Shown here one piece after another: positions 48,778 to 57,252 of a stretch of 64,000 nucleotides of DNA. The notes under the pieces were generated by a model that was not told where the DNA came from, searched no databases, and worked only from the letters and a program-made list of their open reading frames with translations. How positions within the stretch are numbered: the first letter of the stretch is position 1; each line of letters opens with the position of its first letter. Made by a program: the position numbers and the translations under genes. Origin of the DNA: Hyphomicrobium sp. (GTDB lineage: Bacteria; Pseudomonadota; Alphaproteobacteria; Rhizobiales; Hyphomicrobiaceae); the NCBI RefSeq assembly GCF_019753045.1, contig NZ_JAIELN010000005.1:62001-126000 (forward strand). The letters are read 5' to 3'.

Positions 48778-50604
48778 TCAATCGCCTTCAGCAATAAGCT
48801 CGCCGGTTTCATCGTCAATCTTGGCCTGCTCAAGCGCCGGTCCGAGCAATCTTTTCGTGTCGGCGCTCAATGAATATCGTCGAATGGGTGCAAGGGCCGG
48901 GATACGACCTTGTAGTTCGTGGTGCATCTCGACAAGCCATGGCTTCTCTTCAGCCAGTGACTCCGAGAGCCGTCCAGTTTGATACCGCTCCTGCAAACCC
49001 TCCAGAATTGTTCGCTGGGCTGCAGGCGACGCATCCAGCAGTGTATTGACAAACGTCTTAGGTGTAATCGCCGTCAGTACGGGATCATCGGCACAATCTG
49101 GCTTTGTGTGACTGCCAGACCAGCATACGCGGCCCCGGAATAGCTCTGCGTCCTCCGACATCGCCTCAAGTAGGCTCTTGCCCAGCGCCGGCCACGTCTC
49201 CCTATAAGCTAGACCGGACTGCTCAAAAAAGTAGTCGTAGACCGTCGTAAAGCCGGCCCGGTCGGTATCTTGGAAGCCGAGGCCGAATGCGCCGTGACGA
49301 TAATCGCGAAATGACCATCGGCGAAGCCGTCCTTCTTTCCGGAGATCATCAATATAGGCCTTCCCCTCATCTAGGACCTCAGCCTCGCTCTTTTTAAGTT
49401 CTCCGATCCGTGCCCCCCAGTTTCTCAGCCCGAGAACGTGCAAGATGACGCCTGGATCATCAAATACCCTATGCTGAAACTCTGACTCCAATCTGGCGAA
49501 TGCATTCTCAAACTCAGATGTCTCGCGCAAGAATCCGTGCCAAACTTTACGCCAATTCGGTTCCTCATCCGGCGCAACAAATGCCTCGTCTATAGACAGC
49601 GAGGCATTAGTAGTTGCGGGTTCGATTTTTCCATCACAAAGCGTTTGGATGAGCACTTCGTCGCTTAGGATGGAATCGTGAAGATAGATCCGGGGATAAC
49701 GGTCTTGGGCTATCGAAAGTGGCGTGCCTTTCTGCGCGGGATCTTTTTGTTTGATCATACTGCCTGCAACGATAGTGTCGACGCGCGACGTTAGGTGTTC
49801 CCGTTGCAATCTTCCGGCATTGACTTCTAGGGCGAGCGCGAGAAACAGTTTGAATGCCTGTTCCATCCCGGGTCGTTTTGCCCTGAGATCCGCGGCGATA
49901 ATTTTATAAACCCGCTCCCAGCATCGAAGGGATTGGTCGAGAACACGCAGGCTGTGCGTTTCGGACTGAGCAAAGATGTCCAGGATCGAGTTGAAATTTT
50001 GAGTAAGGAAATCTCTAGCGCCCTCGTCGCCTATGTTTGCAATAAAATGCATAAGAGCCGGAGGCACATCTTCAATCAGCGAGAAGGTAATCCCTATGAC
50101 TTTCTCACGGACACGAAGGTATTTTTCCTTTTCGAGGATCTCGACTTCGTTGGCAATAATGAGGACTCGACGCCCTTCATGCTCGACAAACGTATTGATG
50201 AAGGCGAGGACTTCGTCCGGCGGTAGGACGGCCCGTTCGAGGTCATCAAAAACTATTAAGTCGCAGAAGTTGTCAGGTAGCCAAGAGGTTGCATCGGCGG
50301 CTGTTCCGCTTCCGATACGTCGATAGATGGCCTTTGCAAGCTGGGTACCTAGTTTGGCGTATTTGTTATCTTTGACCGGGGCGAGCGCGGCGAGCAAAGA
50401 GAACGCGATATCGTCGGTTGATTTGGCGCCATACAGACTGACGTAGGCAATTTTTTTGCCGTTTGCCTTCAGCTTCTGCAGATGATTTTTGACGTTAAAT
50501 GATTTGCCAATGCCCCATGGACCATTGACCATCACCGCATAGTGGGGTGGGTGCGAAAGGCCCAGATAGTAGTCGAGATATTCGAATATATGTCCGTTGC
50601 TCAT
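48778..50604 (-). CDS. KAP-like P-loop NTPase
   Basis: A 608-residue soluble protein. Walker A is G28-PWGIGKS35 and Walker B is LIVFDDLERA with D120-D121, both in the N-terminal 180 residues, the arrangement of KAP P-loop NTPases. There is no transmembrane insertion. The long C-terminal part (about 230-608) has no recognised motif and may be a sensor or effector. KAP NTPases are common in bacterial defence loci. It is divergent from the 92-residue and TIR-like genes, with 174 bases holding the dyads between. Confidence 0.75.
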   Translation of the reverse strand: MSNGHIFEYLDYYLGLSHPPHYAVMVNGPWGIGKSFNVKNHLQKLKANGKKIAYVSLYGAKSTDDIAFSLLAALAPVKDNKYAKLGTQLAKAIYRRIGSGTAADATSWLPDNFCDLIVFDDLERAVLPPDEVLAFINTFVEHEGRRVLIIANEVEILEKEKYLRVREKVIGITFSLIEDVPPALMHFIANIGDEGARDFLTQNFNSILDIFAQSETHSLRVLDQSLRCWERVYKIIAADLRAKRPGMEQAFKLFLALALEVNAGRLQREHLTSRVDTIVAGSMIKQKDPAQKGTPLSIAQDRYPRIYLHDSILSDEVLIQTLCDGKIEPATTNASLSIDEAFVAPDEEPNWRKVWHGFLRETSEFENAFARLESEFQHRVFDDPGVILHVLGLRNWGARIGELKKSEAEVLDEGKAYIDDLRKEGRLRRWSFRDYRHGAFGLGFQDTDRAGFTTVYDYFFEQSGLAYRETWPALGKSLLEAMSEDAELFRGRVCWSGSHTKPDCADDPVLTAITPKTFVNTLLDASPAAQRTILEGLQERYQTGRLSESLAEEKPWLVEMHHELQGRIPALAPIRRYSLSADTKRLLGPALEQAKIDDETGELIAEGD

Positions 50605-50626
50605 GCAGCAGCCTTACAAGATCCTT

Positions 50627-50732
50627 CGAATAGGAATTCGCTACGTGTTTGAGCCGGTCAAGAGGATCCGACAAAAATATCCCTTTTGAATTGGTGATTC
50701 GCTTTCGTGTACCGTCAGTGCGAATCGATTCG
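50627..50732. promoter_or_regulatory. Dyads shared by the divergent KAP / TIR genes
   Basis: Three related elements: CGAAT-N4-ATTCG at 50627-50640, GATTCGC at 50696-50702 paired with GCGAATC at 50720-50726, and the perfect palindrome CGAATCGATTCG at 50721-50732. All repeat the GCGAAT/ATTCGC core. They lie between the two divergent starts and look like operators for one regulator. Confidence 0.55.
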
Positions 50733-50778
50733 ATCGGTCAGGTGCTTATGCAGGCGCTAATGCCGTGGAGGGATGAAA

Positions 50779-51057
50779 ATGAGCGGGATCGAGGATTTTG
50801 CTGAACTGGGTCGGATGTTTGGGGATGCTGGGAAAGCTATCGAGGGACTCGATGGCGAACTCGGAACTGTGAGTTTCGACCCTCATGATCCCTCAAGTAT
50901 CGAAAAGGCGATATCCGATCTCGAACGCATAATCGATGAACGCGTGGGCCCGCATTCCAACAACGCGCTTATCACGCAAATCGTTGAGGATCTCAAAGAG
51001 ACCTATCGCCAAGGAATTTTGGACCAAGCTGCAGCGGCGCGATTGAATCCCGAGTGA
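50779..51057 (+). CDS. Small partner protein of the TIR-like gene
   Basis: A 92-residue acidic helical protein from ATG 50779, chosen because a GGAGG site lies 7 bases upstream (an ATG at 50773 abuts the site). It has no known motif. Its stop overlaps the next gene's GTG (GTGA), implying coupled translation. It could be an adaptor, an inhibitor or an antitoxin of the TIR-like protein. Confidence 0.6.
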   Translation: MSGIEDFAELGRMFGDAGKAIEGLDGELGTVSFDPHDPSSIEKAISDLERIIDERVGPHSNNALITQIVEDLKETYRQGILDQAAAARLNPE

Positions 51058-51959
51058 GGAAAATGTCAGACGACCCCGAACTCTTTGACCAAATTAATAA
51101 CGCCGTTTTGGATCTGCAAACGGCAGAATTTCAGTCCTATGAACGTCCGTTACGACGGTTGGGTACGTTGCTGCGGCATGAGGCTTTGGCCAACATCAAT
51201 CAAAGTCTGACCGACGGGCTCGATCTCGACGGATTTCTGAACGAAAGTTTTGCTACACAGGGGGGCATGATTGGAAGTGCGCGCCTAGCATGGCCCGATG
51301 AGCCTAAAAAGGTACTTGGCTTGACGCTGCTGCTCGTTGAGCGGTTTGCGGACTCTCCGGAATGGATTCAGGACTTCGGGCACACGTACTATTACACGGG
51401 CCGTAAGATTATGGGTGACGTGCGCGCAGTCGTGTCGCAATTGATCATTCCCTTTGTTCGGGACTACCGCAGCTATGTCGTACGTCAGGGAAGAATTACA
51501 GCGGTGATGAGAACACCTGCACCGCGTAAGGTGTTCATCGTCCACGGCCACGACCACCAAGCGTTGTGGGAAGTGGCGCGTTTTTTGGAGCACAGTGAAT
51601 TTGAAACTGTCATCCTCCAGGAACGCGCGAGCCAGAGCCGCACGATCATTGAAAAGATCGAGGCAAATCGAGATGTTGGATTTGCGGTAGTGATCTTGAC
51701 CCCCGACGATGAAGGTTGCGCCAAGGGCGAAACTCTGGCACCGCGAGCGCGGCAAAACGTTTTGCTAGAACTCGGGTATTTTATGGCTCATTTGCAGCGT
51801 GAACGCGTGTGTGTGTTGATGCGTGGCCGCGTGGACGTACCGACGGATTTTGCTGGCGTGATTTGGATAGATATGGATACGGCGGGCGGCTGGAAGTTAC
51901 GGCTTGGTCGGGAGCTAAGAGCCGCGGGCTACGAGCTTGATCTCAACAAGGCCGCCTAG
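51054..51959 (+). CDS. TIR-like NAD-hydrolase candidate (CAP12/Pycsar-type TIR domain)
   Basis: A 301-residue protein. The N-terminal half is helical and unknown. The C-terminal half (about 160-301) matches the nucleotide-binding TIR-like domain PF10137: KVFIVHGHDHQALWEVARFL, then VVILTPDDEG and RARQNVLLELGYF, where Glu239 occupies the place of the catalytic NADase glutamate. Members act as NAD-depleting effectors in Pycsar and CBASS systems; no cyclase gene is visible here. An ATG at 51063 is an alternative start. Confidence 0.8.
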   Translation: MRKMSDDPELFDQINNAVLDLQTAEFQSYERPLRRLGTLLRHEALANINQSLTDGLDLDGFLNESFATQGGMIGSARLAWPDEPKKVLGLTLLLVERFADSPEWIQDFGHTYYYTGRKIMGDVRAVVSQLIIPFVRDYRSYVVRQGRITAVMRTPAPRKVFIVHGHDHQALWEVARFLEHSEFETVILQERASQSRTIIEKIEANRDVGFAVVILTPDDEGCAKGETLAPRARQNVLLELGYFMAHLQRERVCVLMRGRVDVPTDFAGVIWIDMDTAGGWKLRLGRELRAAGYELDLNKAA

Positions 51960-52000
51960 AACGGCCAAATTAGTCTGGAATTTTTTGTCCTAAACACTGG

Positions 52001-53050
52001 TCAACCCTCCAGTCGCAGTCCCACCCCACGTCGTCGGCCAGGTCGCAGATTGTTCTTATCGGCCTGCCTGACATAGCGCGCAAGAATGGCCTGCGATCGG
52101 TGCCCGGTCACGCTGGCGATCTCCAACGTGGATGCGCCCGCCTCCGCGGCGCTTGTTGCAAAGCCGTGGCGCAAGGAATGTGCTGCATATCGCGCGCCCT
52201 CAGACTGAGCGAGCTTTTCCGGCACACCACTTTTGACAAGGTGCTCCGCCACGCGTGCCTTCACGATTCGCGCCACATAGTCAGGCGATAGGCGTTCTGG
52301 CTGCAGCCGGTCACCTTTCCTGATTGACCGGAACACGGGTTTGCCGGGCTCGATCCGAGCACTATCGAGCCAGCGATCAATCGCCTTTGCCGCTTCCCTG
52401 TTGTCCTCGCGATTGACGATGATGGGATCATCATCATCGGTCACAGTCTTGCCGCGCACGAGCACTATCCGGAAATCCTTCGCGTTCCGAACGAGGATAC
52501 CGCTTCCCTCAGCCAGCCAATCTAGATCAAGACCGACAAGCTCACTCCGCCGGCGCGCTGCCGCGAAGCCCAGCGCCAACAGAGCAGCATCTCGGACTGA
52601 GACTAGATCGTCACCTAGGCCTTCGATGATGTCGAGGAGCTGGCGCGTCTGAAGCGCAGCGGACTGACTGGGCAACTCGGCCTTCTCTCGCTTGATGCCT
52701 TGAAGCACGCCGCGGAGAGCGGGGTGATGGGTATCGAAGCTCAGCCCCTTCGCAACATGGGCAGCACGGATAGCGGGGATCGCCGTGCGGACCGTTGCGA
52801 TCGCCTGGCCGGTTTCACCGTCCCCTGCTCGCCTACCTCCGCGTCGTCCGCTGTTCGCGCGTTCGGCGACCCAGTTCGCCACCGCCACGGGGGTTGCAGG
52901 ATAGGGAGCGGCGCCCTGCCCTGCGCAATATGCCTCCCAAGCTTTGATTTGAGCGGCATAGGCGCGAAGCGTGTTCGGAGCGAGCGATGCTTTCAGGAAG
53001 TCGAGGGCGTCCTTCGACAGAAGATCAATGCGCGGAATGATGTCTGTCAT
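52001..53050 (-). CDS. Tyrosine recombinase / integrase
   Basis: A 349-residue phage-type integrase from ATG 53050. An N-terminal SAM-like core-binding region (SLAPNTLRAYAAQIKAWEAYC) is followed by the catalytic domain with Arg in ARRRSELVGLD, the H-x-x-R box HSLRHGFAT, GHRS and the nucleophilic Tyr in LARYVRQ. All catalytic residues are present. It is the likely driver of the island's insertion, although it lies 9.5 kb from the tRNA-Met rather than beside it. Confidence 0.88.
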   Translation of the reverse strand: MTDIIPRIDLLSKDALDFLKASLAPNTLRAYAAQIKAWEAYCAGQGAAPYPATPVAVANWVAERANSGRRGGRRAGDGETGQAIATVRTAIPAIRAAHVAKGLSFDTHHPALRGVLQGIKREKAELPSQSAALQTRQLLDIIEGLGDDLVSVRDAALLALGFAAARRRSELVGLDLDWLAEGSGILVRNAKDFRIVLVRGKTVTDDDDPIIVNREDNREAAKAIDRWLDSARIEPGKPVFRSIRKGDRLQPERLSPDYVARIVKARVAEHLVKSGVPEKLAQSEGARYAAHSLRHGFATSAAEAGASTLEIASVTGHRSQAILARYVRQADKNNLRPGRRRGVGLRLEG

Positions 53051-53106
53051 CGCCATGGCGCGCCTCCCCGGCGCCACAAAACGAGATAGGTCCCGATAAC
53101 CATCCC

Positions 53107-53145
53107 TTGTCGGAACCTATTTAGGGACTTTTTCGTCCCCGACAA
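53107..53145. promoter_or_regulatory. Nested inverted repeats upstream of integrase
   Basis: TTGTCG (53107-53112) and CGACAA (53140-53145) pair; inside, GGGAC (53124-53128) and GTCCC (53135-53139) form a second short stem. The element sits between the integrase and the divergent XRE remnant, where a regulator of integration could bind. Confidence 0.4.
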
Positions 53146-53186
53146 TGACGACATCCGTCTTCGGCGGAATCTGCTACCTCGCTCCT

Positions 53187-53473
53187 ATGGATAAGTGGCA
53201 CGGACGCCAGATCACAGCGGCACGAGCACTGGCCGGCTTGACGATCACAGAGCTGGCTACGGCGGCTGGCGTCACTGAGCGGACAATCGGGCGGATAGAG
53301 TCTGCAGGGACGATCACGATTTCCGAGCGCTTGACGCATGGCGCCAACTCTCAACTTAGCAGAAGGTTGTGTCAGCTCTTTTGCAACATGGTGTGCAGCT
53401 GACATCTTGCAGTTCCACGCAAGGCGCCGGGGTTTTCTGGACGCGTCGTTCGAAGCCCCCCTCTCTGACGCCA
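53187..53473 (+). pseudogene. Frameshifted XRE-type regulator
   Basis: The first part from ATG 53187 reads as an XRE helix-turn-helix (WHGRQITAARALAGLTITELATAAGVTERTIGRIES). After about residue 58 the frame diverges; a different frame from 53363 continues with KVVSALLQHGVQL, the expected C-terminal part of such proteins, and ends near 53473. One or more indels near 53350-53365 explain it. A short, truncated product of 71 codons is still possible. Confidence 0.65.
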
Positions 53474-53510
53474 TGAGCCGACCTTCGCAGTGTGAATCAT
53501 GAAATTGCAT

Positions 53511-54167
53511 TCATCTATGCCTAGCGGACGCGTTCACGATCAACTTTGCCAGGGCTTGCCGCAGTTCACGACCTTCGGCTTTAACAGTATCAGCCCACCG
53601 GTCTTTCTCGAATTCACGACCGCGTTGGCCTTGCTTCAGAACTATCGCTCCGAGCACGTTGCCAGACTCGACCAGCTCTTCCATTGGCCACGGAGGAATG
53701 TGCGGGGGATACGGATCCTTCTCTGGCTTCTCCACGAAACTCTCTAGGTTACGCATCGTGAAATTAGCACTTAGACGTTCGCGACACCGCTTCGCAAGCC
53801 GATCCATCATCGATGCGGCGGCATCTCCGCACAATATTCGCGCCTCTTCCAGCTGTCTTTGAAGATTATCCCTCGCCGCTTTAATTTCGGTGTCAAATCC
53901 CTCGAAGTCATCGAAGAATGCACCATACTTGTCCACCATCTCAGAACGTGATCCCTCCTGCATGATGAACAATTGGCGCCGACGAAAAAGCAGCTCTTCG
54001 ACTTCCTGTACTTCGCGCAGAAGCTTTTGAGCAAAGTCTGCTTGACGCCTCGCATCATCTGGTTGCCGCCAGCGGTAAAATGCGAGCATCGCGACTAGCA
54101 ATGTCCCTATAGATCCTATTGCTTGCAGCCAGTCTGTGATGCTTGGATGCTGGAAAATATCCTGCAC
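53511..54167 (-). CDS. Single-pass membrane hypothetical protein
   Basis: A 218-residue protein from GTG 54167, which has an AAGGA site 6 bases upstream. One hydrophobic segment (about 14-32, LQAIGSIGTLLVAMLAFY) precedes a long charged helical region (RRQADFAQKLLREVQEVEELLFRRR and onward) likely to be coiled coil. No known domain. The track's longer frame to 54221 lacks a ribosome site. Confidence 0.5.
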   Translation of the reverse strand: MQDIFQHPSITDWLQAIGSIGTLLVAMLAFYRWRQPDDARRQADFAQKLLREVQEVEELLFRRRQLFIMQEGSRSEMVDKYGAFFDDFEGFDTEIKAARDNLQRQLEEARILCGDAAASMMDRLAKRCRERLSANFTMRNLESFVEKPEKDPYPPHIPPWPMEELVESGNVLGAIVLKQGQRGREFEKDRWADTVKAEGRELRQALAKLIVNASARHR

Positions 54168-54302
54168 ATTCAATCCTTCAGCCTCAAAGAGCAATCGGCA
54201 TTGACGAACAGCCCGCGGCAAAGCCGAAGCCGGAATACATAGAATAAGTAATTTGCAATAGTCGTGTCTCCGCCATTCGGCGCGTGTCGCTAGCTTGGAG
54301 TA

Positions 54303-54731
54303 CTAAATGCCGCCCCTCAGGTTCGTATAGATTGCAAGAACTTCTTCGGCGAGTTCGTCAGACAGGGGCGGATCGACGTTGATCTCAATAGGTCCGTTCT
54401 GACCTCCGACCTTCCGCTCATCCATTTGACCAATCAGCTTCGTGAAGCGCTCCCTTAGATCTTCCGGGAAATCCTTTTCTACATTTAAAATGAGCAGCAT
54501 TCCGTAGACGAATCCAAATCGCTTTCTCAACGGTCCGTCGCCGACTAGGATGTTCAACGCCTCCCAGAATTTCTTGCGCGCATAGGAATTCTGCTCCACC
54601 CGCTGCTCTCCTTTGCTCCCTAATGCCTGAAGCGCATCCTCCCCAGCTTTGCGAAACTGGCAAGTGCAGATCTCGCTAGCGGCATACATTTTTGCGGAGT
54701 CTAATAATGGTGCAAAGGGAAACCGGCGCAC
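54303..54731 (-). CDS. Hypothetical helical protein
   Basis: About 142 residues with a GTG start (ATG 54689 would give 128). The sequence is helical, with KKFWEALNILVGDG and KDFPEDLRERFTKLIGQMDER, and ends in an acidic stretch. No family recognised; the start is uncertain since neither candidate has a clear ribosome site. Confidence 0.45.
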   Translation of the reverse strand: MRRFPFAPLLDSAKMYAASEICTCQFRKAGEDALQALGSKGEQRVEQNSYARKKFWEALNILVGDGPLRKRFGFVYGMLLILNVEKDFPEDLRERFTKLIGQMDERKVGGQNGPIEINVDPPLSDELAEEVLAIYTNLRGGI

Positions 54732-54924
54732 ATTATCGTTTCAACCCAAAACAGGGAGCTAATCCCTGCAAGTGAGCTGCATTCCACATGACTGAGAAGC
54801 CGAAGCCGCCGTTAGATGGCGAGTTAAGGACACGAAGCGGAATGGCAGTGCTGTCGGCACGACTTACGAACTTTGCTCTCGCCAACTAGAACGATCGGGC
54901 AGAGGTCAGCACATCTGAATTGAA

Positions 54925-56004
54925 TCACGACTTCTTCTCTTCGTCCCCTGTGGAGTCGAATTCATACCAATCCGACGCATCTGCCAGTGCCGTCAAATAG
55001 CGAAACCGACTTCTGAGTAGGTCCATCTCCATCTCAGGCCGATAGTCGAGATGCCTCACGGGGCGCAGAAAGACAGAGTGATCAATCACGTCCAGGTCAG
55101 CCTTGATAGCAGCGGCATTGGCAACCTCTGCATCCTTCCAAATAGCCACCGGAGAGTGCTTCGGATCGGCCAAATGGGAAACCTTGGCGTAATGCGCTTC
55201 GAGCTTCTTCTCCAAGGCGGCAATCTGAGACTGCAGCTTGCCAAGGTCGTCTTCCGGGACGAACGAGGCGTCGAGCCGGTTCGGGAAATCCTGTGACGCG
55301 TGTTTCGTGATTTCCGCTTCCAGGAGTTGGATGCACTTGATGACCGCCGCACCAAACTGCTTAGGCCGCTCTAACTCCCACAAGTCACGCACCGAGAAGT
55401 GACCGATGACGCCCCAGCCGATTTCATGCACAAGGGTGTGCCTTATCTCAAAAAGCTCGTCGATAATGTCGTGCAGTGACTTTTTGATCCTTTGGCCCCA
55501 CCGAGATTCATGAAATTCGCAATCGCGTAATACCTTTTCCGCGGTGGCTTTGATATTGAGGCCGTCGAACACTCTTTGGAGTTCCCGGACGTAAGCGGCG
55601 GTGTTGGCCACCCGGATGGACGCGCCAACCAATAGAGGCACGGTGACTTCCTCCATCATCATTTGGCTTAAAGCCTCTTCGCGCGCCGCCTTCACATCGT
55701 CTTTGGTTATGCGTGAAGGGTCGTACGTCAACAGATCCACGACGCGGGAACGCACATGCCACTCCAAGCAGGTGATGAAACCGACCGCGTAATAGTTGAT
55801 TATCTCATAGGTGTAGATGAAGCGGCCAAAAGCTATTCCTTTCTCTTCACACTCTTTCTTGAGCGCAATGAACGAATTTATATCTTCGACCAAACTCTCT
55901 GCGCGAGACAGCGCCGAAAATGCTCTCAAGCTGCGGATGCTGTTTTTCGCGTGGCGAGTCGCGAATTCTATGTGATAATGCTTCTTAGGCGCTGCCTTGG
56001 CCAT
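54925..56004 (-). CDS. HEPN-motif protein
   Basis: A 359-residue protein from ATG 56004, behind a GGGGGG stretch. It is mostly helical. Residues R188-HTLV-H193 in EIRHTLVHE form the Rx4H motif of HEPN ribonucleases, in a helical context with a preceding IDELFEIR. HEPN proteins cleave RNA in toxin-antitoxin, abortive-infection and CRISPR-associated systems; no antitoxin gene is adjacent. The longer frame to 56058 lacks a site. The call rests on motif and context only. Confidence 0.55.
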   Translation of the reverse strand: MAKAAPKKHYHIEFATRHAKNSIRSLRAFSALSRAESLVEDINSFIALKKECEEKGIAFGRFIYTYEIINYYAVGFITCLEWHVRSRVVDLLTYDPSRITKDDVKAAREEALSQMMMEEVTVPLLVGASIRVANTAAYVRELQRVFDGLNIKATAEKVLRDCEFHESRWGQRIKKSLHDIIDELFEIRHTLVHEIGWGVIGHFSVRDLWELERPKQFGAAVIKCIQLLEAEITKHASQDFPNRLDASFVPEDDLGKLQSQIAALEKKLEAHYAKVSHLADPKHSPVAIWKDAEVANAAAIKADLDVIDHSVFLRPVRHLDYRPEMEMDLLRSRFRYLTALADASDWYEFDSTGDEEKKS

Positions 56005-56264
56005 CGCCTTCCCCCCAAAACTTGGCATGCTGATTTCTAAGGCGAAGCTACATCCCAAAACAACCCCGGCGGCGGATTAGTCTTTTGGGAGTTCGCTTTT
56101 CGCGCCGACTCTCGCTCTGTCATCGTCCGGTTACCAGGTGCGCTTCTCACCTATCTCGACCAACGCGCATCGAATTGCTGTTTCGTTTCCGGACGTAATG
56201 ACGCCGCGAAACTATTATGGAATGAACCAGCACCAATATTGAGGCGCTACTTCAGGGTATCACC

Positions 56265-57116
56265 ATGCGTACTCGGTCTCATTCGACATCAGCATTCGAT
56301 CCCCTCGAAGATAAGATTCGAAAACTAGAGGAGGAGCTAGACTCGGCGCGCAGAACTATCATCCGCCTCGTGCCGATCGAATACCAAGAGATTCTTGAAT
56401 CGTTTTACGAGTGTCAGTCGACCCGCGATTTTTGGAGGTGGAAAGAGCTGGCCGCAGAGAAAATTGCCAATAGAGTTCCTGAGAACGCGATAACAGAGTC
56501 CTTTGGAACGCGACGCGCCGATTGCCCTCTTTGTGGAAGATCGACGATGGGTCCGTATGCCGAAGGCTTTGCTATTCCGAGAGGCTTGATTCACCACTTG
56601 ACCGGCTTCGGCAACGCGCACCATTGCGATGTTTCCGAGGCTGCATTCCGGCTCGGCAGAAAATATGTCGAGCGCGAATTTGGAGAGGCCGAGAGAACCG
56701 CTCAGCAAGCCGAAGATGCAGACAAAGCGCGTGTGCTTGCGGCGCGGCGAACGACGGAAACACTGTATAAAGTCCACCCATTCAGTCCGCCGGAACTTGT
56801 GGATGAAGGATCTCGTTCCTGGTTCGGCACTTGTAGAGCAGCCGAGAAGATTTCTTGGGCTGAAGCCAGAGTAATCTCGCTGGGTTTCAGCCGTCATCTC
56901 GATGGAAATGTGCTGTCACTCACGCTGGAGCGCGAAGATCACATTATCTTTGCGGACATTCGCGACGAAAAGAAAATCACGTTCAACATATTCAAGAGCC
57001 CTCCCAAAAAATCGAAGAGACTGAAAAAAGGCAGCTTCGATTTTCTCGACAGCATCAAACACGATCTGCAGTCTAAATTTGAAGAACGGCTGTCCACGGC
57101 ACTGCTATTGTTCTAG
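56265..57116 (+). CDS. Coiled-coil zinc-knuckle hypothetical protein
   Basis: A 283-residue protein with an AGGG site 7 bases before its ATG. Residues 12-33 form a short coiled coil (LEDKIRKLEEELDSARR). A CPLCG pair near 87-90 followed by HH and HHC near 110-121 can bind one zinc. The C-terminal third is beta-rich with a lysine-rich stretch (PPKKSKRLKKG). I do not recognise the family; it may be a nucleic-acid-binding defence component. Confidence 0.5.
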   Translation: MRTRSHSTSAFDPLEDKIRKLEEELDSARRTIIRLVPIEYQEILESFYECQSTRDFWRWKELAAEKIANRVPENAITESFGTRRADCPLCGRSTMGPYAEGFAIPRGLIHHLTGFGNAHHCDVSEAAFRLGRKYVEREFGEAERTAQQAEDADKARVLAARRTTETLYKVHPFSPPELVDEGSRSWFGTCRAAEKISWAEARVISLGFSRHLDGNVLSLTLEREDHIIFADIRDEKKITFNIFKSPPKKSKRLKKGSFDFLDSIKHDLQSKFEERLSTALLLF

Positions 57117-57252
57117 GCCGCGCATTTCATAAGCGTGGCAACGTGACGTATAGGAGCAGTCTGCTCTGCCACTAAAGCGACGCGGTTTACGCACGGCTGC
57201 GAAATGACGCGTAGGGCCAAGAGCGGTCATTCCTGAAACGAGTGGCTAACTA

